Shown here one piece after another: positions 45,907-59,534 of a DNA stretch of 64,000 nucleotides. Positions within the stretch are counted from its first letter, which is position 1. Every line of letters starts with the position of its first letter. Source of the DNA: Garcia nutans (taxonomy: Eukaryota; Streptophyta; Magnoliopsida; Malpighiales; Euphorbiaceae); NCBI GenBank assembly GCA_947685225.1, contig CANTUV010000024.1, positions 19,052,001 through 19,116,000 on the forward strand, given 5' to 3'. The notes beneath the pieces were generated by a model. It worked only from the letters and a program-made list of their open reading frames with translations, had not been told where the DNA came from and did no database searches. A program made the translations under genes and the position numbers.

Positions 45907-48900
45907 ATTTTCTCCCCCTTAAATAATTTCGTCCTCGAAATTATCCAGTACGGTAATAAATCATCCAAATAAAACATAATCTTAAAATCCCATCAAAATT
46001 ATTATTTCATCAAATTATATAATTTCTATTCTCCCCCTTAGGTTCATTCTCAATTACCTTTTTACCATTCCATAACTCATTATTATACTGTCTTTTTACT
46101 CAAACAATCACAATGGATTATCATATCATCAATCGAATTGCCATTAGACAAAATTAGTTCATCTCTTTAATATATATATACACCACACACCTATTGCACT
46201 CAAGATATTTGATCACTTCATTATCTTAAAATATACTCTTATCACCTTAAATTCAAATGTTAATAACTTTTATCTTAACATAATAATTTTACACATCTTC
46301 ATTTTGATCCTACTCTTTATACAATTACCACATATTAATTTAATATCACCATTATACAACAACAAAATCTTATTTCCTTATTAAGATTCATTCCAATTAT
46401 ACTATAACTAACATAACTTAGCTCCTTTCATATGCATATACATAACAGAACGCTGTATTATGCACATTATCACATAGCTTGCATATTCTTAATACAACTA
46501 CATACATTGAATTTCAATAAATACTTATAAACTTATTATATTTCAGATCAATTGATCTAACTATCACAATATGACCATCACAGCCTTATTCCATTCTGAC
46601 CAACCTTTAGTCTATTCATCAATCTGTTTTTAATTCATGACCTAATTCTATTAGGTCAAATTTATTCTCAAATCTTAATTCCATTCGAATTCATCATTAT
46701 AGATAATATTCATTTTCCTTAGTCTCATTCACTTTAAACATCATTTCCATCAACTTATTCATTTTATACCACTTTCAAACACATTCAAAATAACTCTCAC
46801 TCACATTTCATAATTCCTTTCATTTATCATTTTCTCACATTTCTTATAGTTACCATATTTACAAAAACCACTTTTCTTACACATCATTTATAGCTTATCA
46901 TATTTTCGCAATTCTCTTTTGTTCCACACTTTATATAATATAAATAAATTTCTAACATAAAATTATAAGATATAACTATGCAAACCATAAGTCTTGACCA
47001 TGTTTCTTGAAGCATAACTATCAATCTCCCCAAATTTATCCAACGGCCATGTCATCTCAGGCCCATGCCCGTGGATAACAAAACTAATCAGTCAATATAC
47101 TAAACAAATCATACAACCATGGCACAATAATGGTCATGCTTGTGGCTTATAAATAAATACTGCTCCTCTATCATTCTTCTTTATACATTTTCAATCACAA
47201 CATTAAGTTCGTATCGCAAAAATCACATATTCATTTTTTAATCTTTTGCTACACAAAGAGTTAACACATTTCAACTTTATTTCAAAGCAATTTACTTTTG
47301 ATCACTTCTGTTTCAAAATAATTTACTCTTAATCACTTGATCATCATTAGCCTAACTCAAGTTTCAACAATATTATCATTAACATCTCTTACATATACAC
47401 ATTTGTTCATATGCTAATTTTGCACAATTTCCATTTATTACTCCATTTCTAATCTATCTCTTATAAAACTTTTCATTAATTTTTTTTACTTCCATACTTT
47501 CTTCATTATACTTTCCTTTTCCTTACAATCTCTTATTTATACGCATATACTTTGGGCTCAACACTATACAATCATCAAGTTCAGTCATTACAATAACAAT
47601 TTCACCGTCCAGTGCTGCTCGGGTCCATTCTCAATCTCAAGTTCATCACATGACCTAACTCTACGCATGTCAAGACCTAATCTCTCTTAGGTATATTAAT
47701 ACTTGCAATATCATTCTCAATGTCACTAGACAAGTAATTGTATAAGGTAACAAACACTCGATAACATTTTTTTAATCATCCACATACACTTTCATAAGTC
47801 ATATTCACAATGTGACTTACTTTCCACATTTTCTTATATATCACAATTGTGTTCATATTGAAAAATCTCATCACATATATCATACAATTATACGCAATTC
47901 CTCTTTTACATACAACCTATACAAAGTTAACATTTATCACCTTTCAAAAAACATTATCATTTCTCATTCTTTTGGCATTACTTAGGTTATTCATCAATTC
48001 AACATATATATACACTCTAACCATAACATAATTAATATCTTTCTTATTTAATCGTCCATCTTTTAAATAAGTTTCTTATTATATATTTTTTTAACACTTC
48101 ACATAAATCTTAGTCACATTTTCAATGTGACACCTCTCTCACATTTGTTTTTTATGCATTTATCATACCTTTCATATCCATTTTCATCATTTCCAATTCA
48201 ATTAACTAAACTCATTTTCTCTTGCTTAATCATTTCCCTTTATTTCATAACAAATTTCTATATTATCAACCACATTACACCTTAGTTAATACTTTCATAA
48301 ATAATATTACTCATTCAAAATTACTCCCATGCTTATTAAACATTAAACTATCAATATCTAAACAGTTTTCATAGAAATTCCCTTACAACTCTAAATTTTC
48401 AACTTACTACTTTACTTAAACTTCATTTTATTAATCTCACTTTCAAGAGCTAACTTTATAAACATTATTTTTATATTAATATAATATCAAAACACATCAC
48501 TTTCACAATTATGGAAACCCATTTCAAAATTTCAAATTTCATATAATGCAACCAACAACATGAACCTCACCAAATCTTATCCATATCACATTCACAATTT
48601 TAAGATCATAACATTTACTTTTAAACAACACTAATTCATTTCCTTACACTAACTAACATCATCAATTTGATATCCTACTCTTACATACTCAAACCCTAAA
48701 TCATGTATCATTCATTTTTTTTTATAAACTCTTTGTTCTAAATTATTAAAACTCCATATTTCTTCTTCATACATCTGCCCGTATGCATATAAATTTTTAT
48801 AATTGTTCTTATTCATTTGTCTCATGAAATTAATTTATTACCCATGTACACAAAATTGTATGACTTCCTTAGTTTCATGTCACTCTTACTTTCAATTTTT

Positions 48901-49773
48901 ATATTCCTTACCAATTCATTATAAAAGCTTGTAAAATTTTATCCATGTGCACTTGACATATATATAGACTTACATTTAAAGTTTTAGATTTTTCCAAGTT
49001 GATTTAATATATTTAAAAATTAAATGTTCCAAAATCAGAGAATTTGTCTCTTTAATAATTTCTCTGGCAGCACCCGGTTGTCCATTTTTTTTAGGTATCA
49101 TACCTTAATAAAAATTCATGAAATTTTAACCATATGTATGATATTGGGTGTACATTTTCATACTTTTCTGGGTTGGTTTACCATAGTTTTTAAATATGTT
49201 TTTCAATTTCTACAGATTCTGAGTTTCTGGAACTCCTCCAACAATCTATGTTCTTCTACCTTTCTTAATTAGTAATTCATCTTTAAAAATTATGAAATTT
49301 TATACATTAGATTCTAAAAAATAGAAAAAATTTTCATTAAATTTTCAAACTCATCTAACATTCCTCTGTTTATTAAAAAATTTGACAATATCATTTTACA
49401 ACACACCTATAAAATTTTCTGTAACTATCATGCCCATTTCTTAAACTTTTTATTTCATATCTAAATCATTTCATAAATTATTTTTCTTAATTCTACTTAT
49501 TCATCAATTGAAATAGCTATGAATTTTAATTTCAAATAAAAATTCTAAAAATTCTTAATCCATACGCACCAGAATGACGTTTCTATTGTGCCACTCTGAT
49601 CTATATAACCCAGACGCCATCTCAAATCATATCCATTATATCAAATAGACATTGCCACATCATGGATCAGATAAATTGCCAGTGCCAATACAAGCATCAC
49701 AATTGAAAATTATTTTTTTATATTCTAATTTTCTCTCTCCAACAACTACCTAAGTCAAGAACCTCAAACCTAG
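45907..49773 (-). other. B interior, non-coding, with polypurine tract
   Basis: The polypurine tract (minus strand TTTAAGGGGGAGAAAAT, 45907-45923) and the AATTTCGAGGACGAAATT block come first. The rest shows no coding signal; open frames are short and AT-driven. Shared blocks with LARD1 interior lie near 46998, 47088 and 47611. Confidence 0.7.
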
Positions 49774-49785
49774 GCTCTGATACCA
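49774..49785 (-). promoter_or_regulatory. Primer-binding site, initiator tRNA-Met (B)
   Basis: Plus strand GCTCTGATACCA, eight bases from the 5' LTR. Confidence 0.95.
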
Positions 49786-50420
49786 AAATAAATGTAACAC
49801 CCTTATACCCTATATACATAAAATACATATTTCTAGCATATGTAAAATATACATATACGGTACAAAAATGTCACCGACCGATTTAATAAAATTTTTTTTT
49901 CACATTTCAAATTTAGAATTTCAAATACTAAATATATAAAATTAAATAGTATATAAATATTCTTTGCTTGTTATAGGAACTCAAAATAAACGTTTTATAT
50001 GAAAATCTATAGGAAAAATTTCACCAGAGTTTTGTCTGTAATTTGGACGTTCCAAAAATTCAGCAAAACACAACCTGCATAAAACAAACACTCCCAATAA
50101 AATCAATTCACCATTTCACCAATATTTCTCAATTTCTCCACAATTTCTCAAAATACTTATATATAGGTATATATATTAACAACACATATAAGATCCCATC
50201 CTAACTAAATTTTCAAAACATTCTTTACAATTTACATTATAAGCTTCAAAAACATATCATAACATATATAATATCAAAATATACTATAATATCAAATATC
50301 TACATACTGTCAACTGGCTCTGAACTTGATGTACTGAAAAACTCTTCAAGCTCAAAAACTACAAACCTAGACCCACCTAGGTCTAGTAAAACTCTCCGGC
50401 TCTACCAAAATGTCCACGTC

Positions 50421-50461
50421 ACCTGCACGATAAATTTCATTCGTGCTAAGCCAAAGCTTAG
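50421..50461 (-). other. LTR twin-hairpin module (B right LTR)
   Basis: Element strand: CTAAGC-TTTG-GCTTAG, then GCACG / CGTGC (a different paired change from the left LTR), then CAG|GTGACG. Confidence 0.7.
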
Positions 50462-50606
50462 TGGTACAAACTTTGATAATAATAAAAATGTAAAGTAATG
50501 CCAATGCAAAATGCTTATGAACATCACATCATTCCATTTTCTCATACTCTTCAATTATTTAACAGTCCACAATTCACATATAAACAAACACAAACATGGG
50601 CCCAAA

Positions 50607-50893
50607 GACAACTAATATGCTATTCAAATTCCAGAGTTACTATTTTGGTCTATAATGACACCATGTGTCTAGCCCCCCGTAGACAATATATCAAGGGAAT
50701 ATTCCAACTAGGCATGAGCTTATGACTCAGTCTTTTCACTCATCCTATCTTTAAATATTTATTTTTGAGGCTAAAGACCCAGTCTTTTCACCTCAAAAAT
50801 ATTTTCACAATGACGCCCAGCGTCTAGCCCGTAGGCAATCATAGGCATGCCACCAAACACAGAACTCTGAAAATTGAATAACATATTAGACAC
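50607..50893 (-). repeat. LTR fold-back cassette (B right LTR)
   Basis: Arms 50607-50638 and 50863-50893; interior as in the left LTR with scattered changes. Confidence 0.72.
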
Positions 50894-52800
50894 ATAATTT
50901 ATTCATATTTCTCATTATTAATCTCTTTCTCATTTTCACATATTCAATCTAGCCACATTGCCTTATTTTCACATTTTTTTCTCACTTTTCTCATTTTTCA
51001 CATCTTTCTCATTTTTCTCATTTTTCTCACTTTTCTCATTTTTATCAATATCAATTCATTTCATTATACCACATATCTCATTTTTAAATTCACAACACAT
51101 TACCCAATTACTTTGTGTATTTCCACATAATATACATATTTCACATTTTACACAATTTAGCCATTATCAATGGCTTTTCACATTGCATTTAACTCATGTA
51201 TGACATTAGAAATGTCATAGCACATTATTCATACACAATCAATGTACCAAGTAGCTTAACACATTTTTCAACCAAAATATGTTAAGCCCAAATGTCATGC
51301 AAATATAAACAATATATTCAAAGTTTGTACTTACCTCAAATAGCAACCAAAATAATCTTAAAACTCTCACCAACCTTCTCTTCCAAGTTGCCCTTCAACA
51401 CTTGGATCGGCCAAACTACTTCCTCTCAAAGACTATATCAAATGTGATCATAAATAATCATTTAATATCACATTCTAAGGCATTCTCAATATCAAACCTT
51501 AATTTAACAACACTCCTACAAAATTTTAAAAATTAAGTCTTTCCTTACTTTAACTTAGAAAATCCATATTAACCCATTAAATTATTGTTTTGAGTTTATT
51601 TATATCATTACAAACATGTTTTAACATGTTTAAACCAATTACATTAATTAACCACATGTTTATGTTTATCTCCATTCCAACCCAATCAAATTATCATTTT
51701 AATCTTATTTCCGCCACTTATATCATTAAATAACATGATTTAAGCATTAAAATCAAACAATTAATCATTCTTTGAAAATTCACTTTTTCAAAAACCTAAA
51801 TCAATATTACCATCTTCAAACTCTATCCAAACTTAACTAAATCCATCATTTGATTTTAAAATCCTTATTTATGCTTCAAAACAACACATTTCGAACTAAT
51901 TTACACAACTAAAACTCATGATTTCAAAAACTCAAATGTTCCATAACCCTAAATTCTCTCTCTTCACCAATCTTACCCAAACTCAACCATTTCTTTAATC
52001 CAACCATAAAATCATTGTTAACTACCCAAAATAACATCATACACACCCATTCCAATAATTATAACATACTACATCAAAACTCCAAACTCAACATATTAAT
52101 AAATTTATAAAATTCCAAAGATTAAGATGAAAAGCTTACTAATTATGGAAGAAATCACCAAGACTCCTCTTAAATCCTTGAAATCTCTTCAATAAATTGA
52201 GTATGGAAAAAGGAAAAATCTTTGGCCACCATCAATGGAGTTTCGGCCCTTGAGAAGAAGAAGAAGAAGATGAAAAAACTTTTAATAATTAATTATTTAA
52301 TTATTTATTTAATAATTAAAAGTCCAAAATCCCTCTTCCATTTAAAAATAATTTATTTTTGAATTATTTTATTTATTTTAAATCTCTAAGATTTAATTAC
52401 CAAAATACCCTTTCACTTTGACTTTTCATTAAAAGTGTTGACTTTTATACGTTGTATATATTTTACATATATATCACATATATATTCCACTTTTTCACTT
52501 AAAATCCCTTCATTTTTCATTTAAAATTATTAATTTAATTTATCCATTTAAATTATAATTTATTTTATTAAATTTCTAAAAATTACAATTTTTCAAAAAT
52601 TTGGGATATTACACATATGCACAAGTAATGTGTATCTTATATACACATCAAATGTACCTTATATGTATATTAAATATATTAAGTATGTAATATATTAATC
52701 CAACATATACAATTAATATACCATATGTATATGTTATATATACACTAGATATATATTGGGTATATACAACTTTTATATTTCCAAAATCACGGATGTGACA

Positions 52801-53923
52801 ATGGCTTCTTTTTGGAATGTGAATTCTAGGACATTTAAGATTAATGGCTTTGAGATATGTCCCATGATTGAAGAGTTTGAGGCCATCCTTGGATATCCAA
52901 GCAATCAACCAATGGCATTACCTATATTTATTTCCAAGACTCAACAAAAGATGCAAATGTTATTTCAACTTTCAAAGCCCGAAGTTCTACAGTTGATTAG
53001 AGGTGAGAAGATTCTGCTTGGTCCTTCAATTGACTTTTGCATTTCTCACTTGGCTCCTACTAAGGCATGGACACATATGCTTTGTTTATGATTGCTTGGC
53101 CAATTTTTCTTGTTTCTTTTGATGGCGATATTGACCCACGAGTATTGGATATCATAGACCAAATTGAAGGAGGCTTATCGCCGATACTCATGATCTTAGC
53201 TGAGACTTTAGTTGGATTAGACCAATTTAAATCAGGATTGTCAAAGAGATTGACCGAGAGTCCATTGCTGCTTTAGATAATTACCTAAACTGCCCTTTCA
53301 GGTTTTTAATTGAGGTTTCTTTTTTTCTTTTTTCTTTTTTCTCTTTTTTATTATTTTTTATTATATTTTTTTATATTGCTCTAATTTTTGCCTAGTCCGC
53401 CCTTGCGGGTTTTCGGAACTAGTGAGTTGTCCTAGTTTTTTTTTACTTTTTTTTGCTTAGGCTGTCCTTGCGAATTTTTGACCTAATGAAACTCTTTTTT
53501 TTATTTTTTTTCTTGTGCCTACAGATTTGGCTTCAGGAGCATCTCTGCTTGCTCGACACTTCATCTATGGATTTCGCCAGATATCTGCCATGACATCATT
53601 CTGCTTGGAAACTACACCATCCTGCTTCTTCATATGTTGACTGGGTTGACTGGATCTACTCATGCATTGAAATCAACATCCGTTAGTTAGTACCTTGGTG
53701 GAAGATTTCTCGTACCACCATTTGGACATACTTGATGTATGTTCCTCTTACTTCTCTTTGTCGAGGTACTTGCTATGATCCTCGCCGGCTCGACCGTCAG
53801 TATGGATCTGAGCCATGAGGTTTCGATTTTACTCTTGATTTGGACATGCCTTGTCTGACTGAAGCCTACTTGGATCGGCTGAAGCAAAGCTGGCCTGCAC
53901 GTTACACTTATCGTCTGCCATAG
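52801..53923 (+). pseudogene. DUF7745-like (PMD-related) gene, 3' part, antisense inside Tat2
   Basis: The frame broken at 42872 resumes here: ASFWNVNSRTFKINGFEICP then MIEEFEAILGYPSN (52800-52905), matching the F-W-[ND]-x...F...P-[MT]-[IL]-E-E-[YF]-x-x-[IL]-L pattern of DUF7745. KAWTHMLCL is followed by a shift of frame, then MIAWPIFLVSFDGDIDPRVLDIIDQ and LSPILMILAETLVGLDQFKSG. A GT-AG intron at 53302-53525 with a very T-rich tract fits. The last stretch ends DMPCLTEAYLDRLKQSWPAR and TAG at 53921. Several stops lie between 53600 and 53820. Pol of Tat2 ends about 250 bases away on the other strand, so the two converge. Confidence 0.68.
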
Positions 53924-54170
53924 ATTTTACATTTGTCAATTTCTTTAGAAAGAGTATTGTTAGAATGAAAATAATAAAAGAAATAATAAGAGATGTTTCT
54001 TTTCCTTTATAATTTGTCATCACCTTTTGCTATTGTTTTTATTTATTTTATCCATATCTGGTGAAATACTTAAAATAGTGCACACAGAACAATTTTAATA
54101 TTAATTCTACTTTATTAAATTAGGGAACAACCAAACATAAAGCCAGTATACATAAGATCACTCCTGTTAC
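53924..54170. other. Convergent spacer between the antisense gene and Tat2 pol
   Basis: AT-rich, with no coding signal seen. Confidence 0.5.
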
Positions 54171-54173
54171 CAA

Positions 54174-56703
54174 CTAGCCCTTTCGGTTTTCTGATGATTT
54201 TCTCTCACTTAGCCCTAATTGTTGCCTAGCTCGCCCTTTAGGGTTTTTGAAACTAGCAGACTGCTCTAACTTTTGCTTAGGCTGCCCATTTTGGGTTTTC
54301 AACCTAGCGAGCTCCTTTTTTTCTTCTTCTTTTTTTATACATAAAACCTCTTCAACCTTGTTCACTAAACACATTCCTGTCCATGTCTGATAACTTCACT
54401 GTACCCTTGTTCATGACTTATTTCACAACATATGGCCCTTCCCAGCTAGGCCTATCTTTCCCTCTTGGATTAGATACATTAGGCTTTCATTATTTCAACA
54501 CTAAATCCTGGACTCTAAGTTTTCTGATCTTAACCCTTCTATTGTAGGCTCAAGCTGTCTTCCTTTGATACAGTTGATGATGATACAGTGCTTTTAACCT
54601 TCTCTCCTCTAGTAAAGCTAACTGTGTGTATCTGCTCACTACACACTCTGTCTCAGGCAGTTCAGCTTCCTAGGCTACTCTCAATGATTTGATCTCAATT
54701 TCAATTGGCAAAACTGCTTCCATCTCGTAAACCAAAGAGAACGGTGTCATTCCAGTCGGTGTTTGCACACTTGTTATATATCCCCACAAAGCAAAAGGAA
54801 GCATATCTGACCAATCCCTGTATGTCTTGGTCATCTTGGATAGGATCTGCTAAATTTTCTTATTGGTTACTTCTATTGCGCCATTGGCCTTTGGTTTATA
54901 AGGGGAGGATCGATGATGATGGATTTGGTATTTTGATAATAGGTCCTTAACTGCACCTTGGAACTGTACTCCATTGTCCGATATCACACTGTGTAGGACC
55001 CCATACCTGGAAATAAGATTCTTTTCAATAAATCTAGCCATTTGTCTTGCCCCTAGTTTGTTGAAAGATTTAACTTTGACCTATTTTGAAAATTAATCTA
55101 CCACTACCACAATGAAATGATGACTGTTTGAGGCTGTCGGATGTATCTCTCCTATAATGTCAATCCGCCAAGTGGCAAAGGGCCAGGATGGAGACATAAA
55201 ATGGATTTCTTCAGGAGACATGTGATTCAAATTACCATACATCTGACATTGCTGACACTTCTTTACAAACTCAATACAATCTCTCTCCATGGTCAACCAG
55301 TAATAACCTTATCGAATTATCTTTTTAACTAGGGCTAAAGCACTCATGTATGGACCGTAACTTCCCGCGTGTATTTCTGACATGATATGCTCTACTTCAG
55401 GCTTCCTCAAGCATCTCAAGTGCACCAGTCAGGCCATCTTCGATACAACTCTCCATGATACAACTCTTCTTTCTTTCTTTGTTGCCCCCAACGGGTATTC
55501 CTTCTCCTCCAAAAACCGTCTTATAATATCATACCACAGATCATGGTCTATATCAATTTCCATGATTGTCTCATATTCATAGCAAGGAGTTGATGAACTG
55601 GTCAAAATCACAGGCTTAAGGAATAAGTTGACATGATTTTCTCATACCTAAGCCAATGTGGCTAGGGCATAAGCCATATGGTTTTCTTCTCTTGGCAGGT
55701 GTATAAACTTGCACTCCTTAAAGTTCTTCTTCATCATGGTCAAGTAATGGTGGTATGGTTTTAATTTCTCTTCTTTCAACTCCCACTCTCCATTTACTTG
55801 GGATACTACTAGCAATGAATCACCAAAGACTTCCACCTTATCCACCTTCATAATCATTAGGTTTTCCAGACCAAAGATACTTACTTCATATTCCACCATA
55901 TTATTGGTTGCCCTGAACTCCAACTTCTTGGCTAAAGGAATAAGTTCCCCTTCGGGCAATTCTAGTATGACTCCCAAACCTACTCCTTTTCTATTCACTG
56001 CCTCGTCAAAATACATTTTTTATCCTTGTACTTCAATGGCCTCTAAATGTTCATCTGGAAATTCCAAGACTACCTGTTCGCTATCTGGTAATGGTTGTTG
56101 GGCCAAGAATTCTGCCACTGTTTGACCTTTGCTTATTTTCCTAGTTACATACTCAATCTCAAATTCTTCCAATATTATCAACCATCGCCCATACTTTCCA
56201 ATCAAAGAGGGTGTCTTCCTTAAGTACTTCATTGGATCCAACCTAGAAATTACTTGTACACTATAAGATTGGAAATAATGCTGCAACTTCTTAGAAGATC
56301 AAACCATAGCTATGCAAGTCTTTTTAATGATATTATACATAATTTCATAACGTAGGAGCTTCCTACTTAAATAGTAAACTGCGTGCTCAATCCCTAACTC
56401 GTCCGCTTGGGATAGCATGGCTCCTTCTGACTCTTCTTCTACTGCTAAGTATAGTAACAAGGGTTTACCGGGTTTAGGTGATTTCAAAACAGGTGGATTT
56501 AGTAAATACACCTTTATTCGCTTAAAGGCCTTTTGAAACACTTCATTCCATAAGACCGGCTGATTCTTTTTAAGCAATTTGAAGATAGGTTCACAGATTG
56601 TGGTGAGCTTTGCTATAAACCTGCTAATGTATTACAATTTGCCAATGAATCCCCAAACTTCTCTCTCCGACTTAGGGGCTGGCATATCCCTGATTTCTTT
56701 AAC
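54174..56703 (-). pseudogene. Tat2 pol, 3' part: RT end, RNase H, second RNase H, integrase
   Basis: One frame to 54840. It opens right at the solo LTR with KEIRDMPAPKSEREVWGFIG, the end of RT. RNase H: PLLLYLAVEEESEGAML and AVYYLSRKLLRYE (56340-56460). The second, archaeal-type RNase H: MYFDEAVNRKGVGLGVIL, FRATNNMVEYEVSIFGLE, KVEVFGDSLLVVSQV, and HMAYALATLA (55648-56016). Integrase: CQQCQMYGN, WRIDIIGEI (Asp), ISDNGVQFQG (Asp), GAIEVTNKK (Glu). The second zinc His is Tyr here (GPYMSA). Stops fall near 56620, 56299, 56020, 55648, 55429, 55093 and 54850. The tail (54174-54374) has an internal repeat, LARLKTQNGQPKQKLEQS. Confidence 0.87.
56699..56703. repeat. Target-site duplication of the solo LTR, left (TTAAC)
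   Basis: Exact match to 59535-59539. Removing LTR plus one copy (2836 bases) restores the Tat2 pol frame. Confidence 0.92.
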
Positions 56704-57325
56704 TCTAACACCCTTATAGCCTATATACGTATAATACATATTTCTAGCATATGTAAAATATGCATATACGGTACAAAAATGTCACCGACCGGTTTAATAA
56801 AAAATTTTCACATTTCAACTTTAAAATTTTAAATACTAAATATATAAAATTAAATAGTATACAAATATTCTTTGCTCGTTATAGGAACCCAAAATAAACA
56901 TTTTATATGAAAATCTCTGACAACAATTTGCCAAAGTTTTGTCTGTAATTTGGACATTCCCAAAATTTAGCAAAACATAACCTGCAAAAAGAACACACTC
57001 CCAAATAATTTCAATTCACCATCTCAACCATACTCCTCAATTTCACCAAGTTTCTCAAACATTTATTTATATATATATATATAATTTAGAACACATTTAC
57101 ACTCCCATTTCAAATAACTTAACCCAAATTTTCTTTATAATTTACAATACATAAAATCCAAAACATAATATATTATGCATAATACTCAAAATATACAATA
57201 ATATAAAATATATACATACTGCTGATAGTGTTTCTGATCTCGATATCAACTCTACAAGCACAAACACAAGTCTAGACCCGACCTGGTCTAGAAGAACTCT
57301 CTGGCTCAGTTAAATCTACCCTGTC

Positions 57326-57365
57326 ACCTGCACGATGTAAACAACCGCGCTAAGCCGAAGCCTAG
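57326..57365 (-). other. LTR twin-hairpin module (solo LTR)
   Basis: Element strand: CTAGGC / GCTTAG with one G-U, then GCGCG / CGTGC (one G-U in RNA), then CAG|GTGACA. Confidence 0.68.
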
Positions 57366-57496
57366 GGGTACAAACTTTTAGAATAAAAAAAATCAAATGT
57401 AATGCCAATGCATAATGCTTATGAATATCACATCATTCCATTTTCTTATACTTTTCAAATATTTCACATAAAAACAAACACAAACATGGGCCCAAA

Positions 57497-57738
57497 GATA
57501 ACAAATATGCTATTCAAATTTCAGAGTTACTATTTTGGTCTATAATGACACCATAGGCTTGACGTTACGACTCGGTCATTTCACCCAGCCTAGCTTTAAA
57601 TATTTATTTTTGAGGCTTACGACCCGGTCATTTCACCTCAAAAATATTTGCACAATGAAGCCCAGCGTCTAGCCCGTACGCAATCATAGGCATGCCGCCA
57701 AACACAAAACTTTAAAAATTGAATAACATACTAGACAT
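57497..57738 (-). repeat. LTR fold-back cassette (solo LTR)
   Basis: Arms 57497-57528 and 57707-57738; the interior is about 45 bases shorter than in B, with two GCTTACGACCCGGTCATTTCA-like units. Confidence 0.68.
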
Positions 57739-59534
57739 ATAATTTATTAATATTTCTCATTATTAATCTCTTTCTCTTTGTCACATATTCAATCTAGGCA
57801 CATTGCCTTATTTTCTTTTTTTTTCTCACTTTTCTTATTTATCTCAATATTAATTCATTTCATTATATTTTCACTTATCTCATTACATTATATCACATTT
57901 TTTTTCATTCACAACACATTACCCAATCACTTTGGGTATTTCCACATAATACACATTTTAATCACATTTACACAATTTAGCCATTATCAATGGCTTTTCA
58001 CAATGCATTTAACACATATATGACATTACAAATGTCATAGCACATTATTCATGCACAACCAATGTACCAAGTAGTTTAACACATCTTTCAACCAAAATGA
58101 GTTAAGCCCAAATGTCATGCATACATAACCAATGTATTCAAAGTTTGTACATACCCCAAATAGCAACCCAAAGCAAGCTTAAACAACCTCCAACCCTATC
58201 TTTCCAACTTGTCCTTCACCACTTGGATGAAGCAAATCAACCTCCCTCATTGCCTAAAACAAATGTGATAACAAATAATCATTTAATATCACATTTAATG
58301 GCATTTCCAATATTAAACCATAATAAAACATCACTCCTACAAATTTTTAAAAATTTACCCTTTCTTTACTTTAACATTTGAATTCCATTCTATTCCATTT
58401 AAATTAGTGTTTTAAGTATATTTATATTATTAAAAACATATTTTAATACATTTAAACCGTTTACATTACAAAAACACATTCTTATACACAAAACCCTAAA
58501 ATGGCATAACCTTCCCCCATTGAAGGTTTTCCATTCCTACACAATCCATTAATCATTTCAAGCTTATTTTCATCACTTTTAACACTAAATAACATGCTTA
58601 AACAAATAAAATCACACAATTCACCAACTTTGGAAAATTACTTTTCCAAAACCCTAAATCTCCACTTCTATTCTCAAACTCCAACCAAACACAACCAAAT
58701 CCAATATTTGCCTTTAAAATACTTGTTTATGCATCAAAACAACTCATTTGGAATCAATTTGCACAATTAAAGCTCATGTTTTCACAAACCCAAAAGTTCC
58801 ATAACCCTAAATTCTCTCTTCACCAATCTTTATCCAAACTCCATCATCTCTTCAATCTAACCTTAAAATCATTGCTAAATACCCAAAATAAAATCATACA
58901 CACCAATTCCAATAATTAAAACATGCTACTTCAAAAATCGAAAACTTATATAATTCAATTTTCCATGGAATTTAAAGAAAAGAGTTGGAAACTTACCAAT
59001 TGATGAAGAAACTTCTAAAACTCCATTTGAATCCTTAAAATTCTTTCAATCCTTGGTGTATGGAAGAAGAAAAAATCTCCCCTTGTTGGCTATGGAGTTT
59101 CGGCCTAGATGAAGAAGAAGAAGAAGATGAAGAATTTTTTTTAATTTTCTTTTTTCCTTTCATCTTTATTTTAAACCATATATATATTAAAATAATTTAA
59201 TAATTATTTATTTAATTATTTATTTAATAAATTAAAAGTCCTAAATTCCCTCTTCCATTCAAAAATAATTTATTTTTGAATTATTTTATTAATTTTAAAT
59301 TTCTAAAATTTATTTATAAAAATGCCATTGGACTTTGACTTTTCTTTTAAACAATGTTGACTTTTATATGTTATGTATATTTTACATATATATCACATAT
59401 ATATTCCACTTTTTCATTTAAAATCCCTTAATTTTTCATTTAAAACTATTAATTTAATTTATCCTTTTAAATTATAATTTATTTTATCAAATTTTCCAAA
59501 AATTATAAATTTTCAGAAATTTTGGGATATTACA

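Larger units (their letters stand above)
42873..52800 (-). mobile_element. Non-autonomous large retrotransposon B, inserted in the antisense gene
   Basis: LTRs of 3034 and 3008 bp flank an interior of about 3.9 kb with no open frame over about 85 codons. The primer site is initiator tRNA-Met (49774-49785) and the polypurine tract abuts the left LTR. Interior blocks match LARD1 on the opposite strand, so both belong to one family. Left flank ATAGT and right flank ATGGC are not a clean duplication; the coding phase of the broken gene suggests loss of a few bases at the right edge. Confidence 0.88.
49793..52800 (-). repeat. 5' LTR of B (right)
   Basis: Element-strand start TGTCACATCCGTGATTTTGG at 52800 and end GGGTGTTACA at 49793. 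It shows many substitutions and small indels against the left LTR, so B is older than LARD1. It includes the same 184-base U3 extension (52617-52800). Confidence 0.87.
56704..59534 (-). repeat. Solo LTR of the B/LARD family in Tat2 pol
   Basis: 2831 bp, flanked by TTAAC on both sides, with no internal region. On its own strand it runs from TGTAATATCCCAAAATTTC to GGGTGTTAGA (CA changed to GA). It shares the twin-hairpin module, TGGGCCCA and fold-back cassette with B. It lacks B's first 184 bases. It was left by recombination between the two LTRs of a former full element. Confidence 0.93.

Noticed and set aside
42868..52805. Clean 5-bp target duplication for element B
   Set aside because: Left ATAGT and right ATGGC agree at only three of five bases; I could not support an exact duplication.
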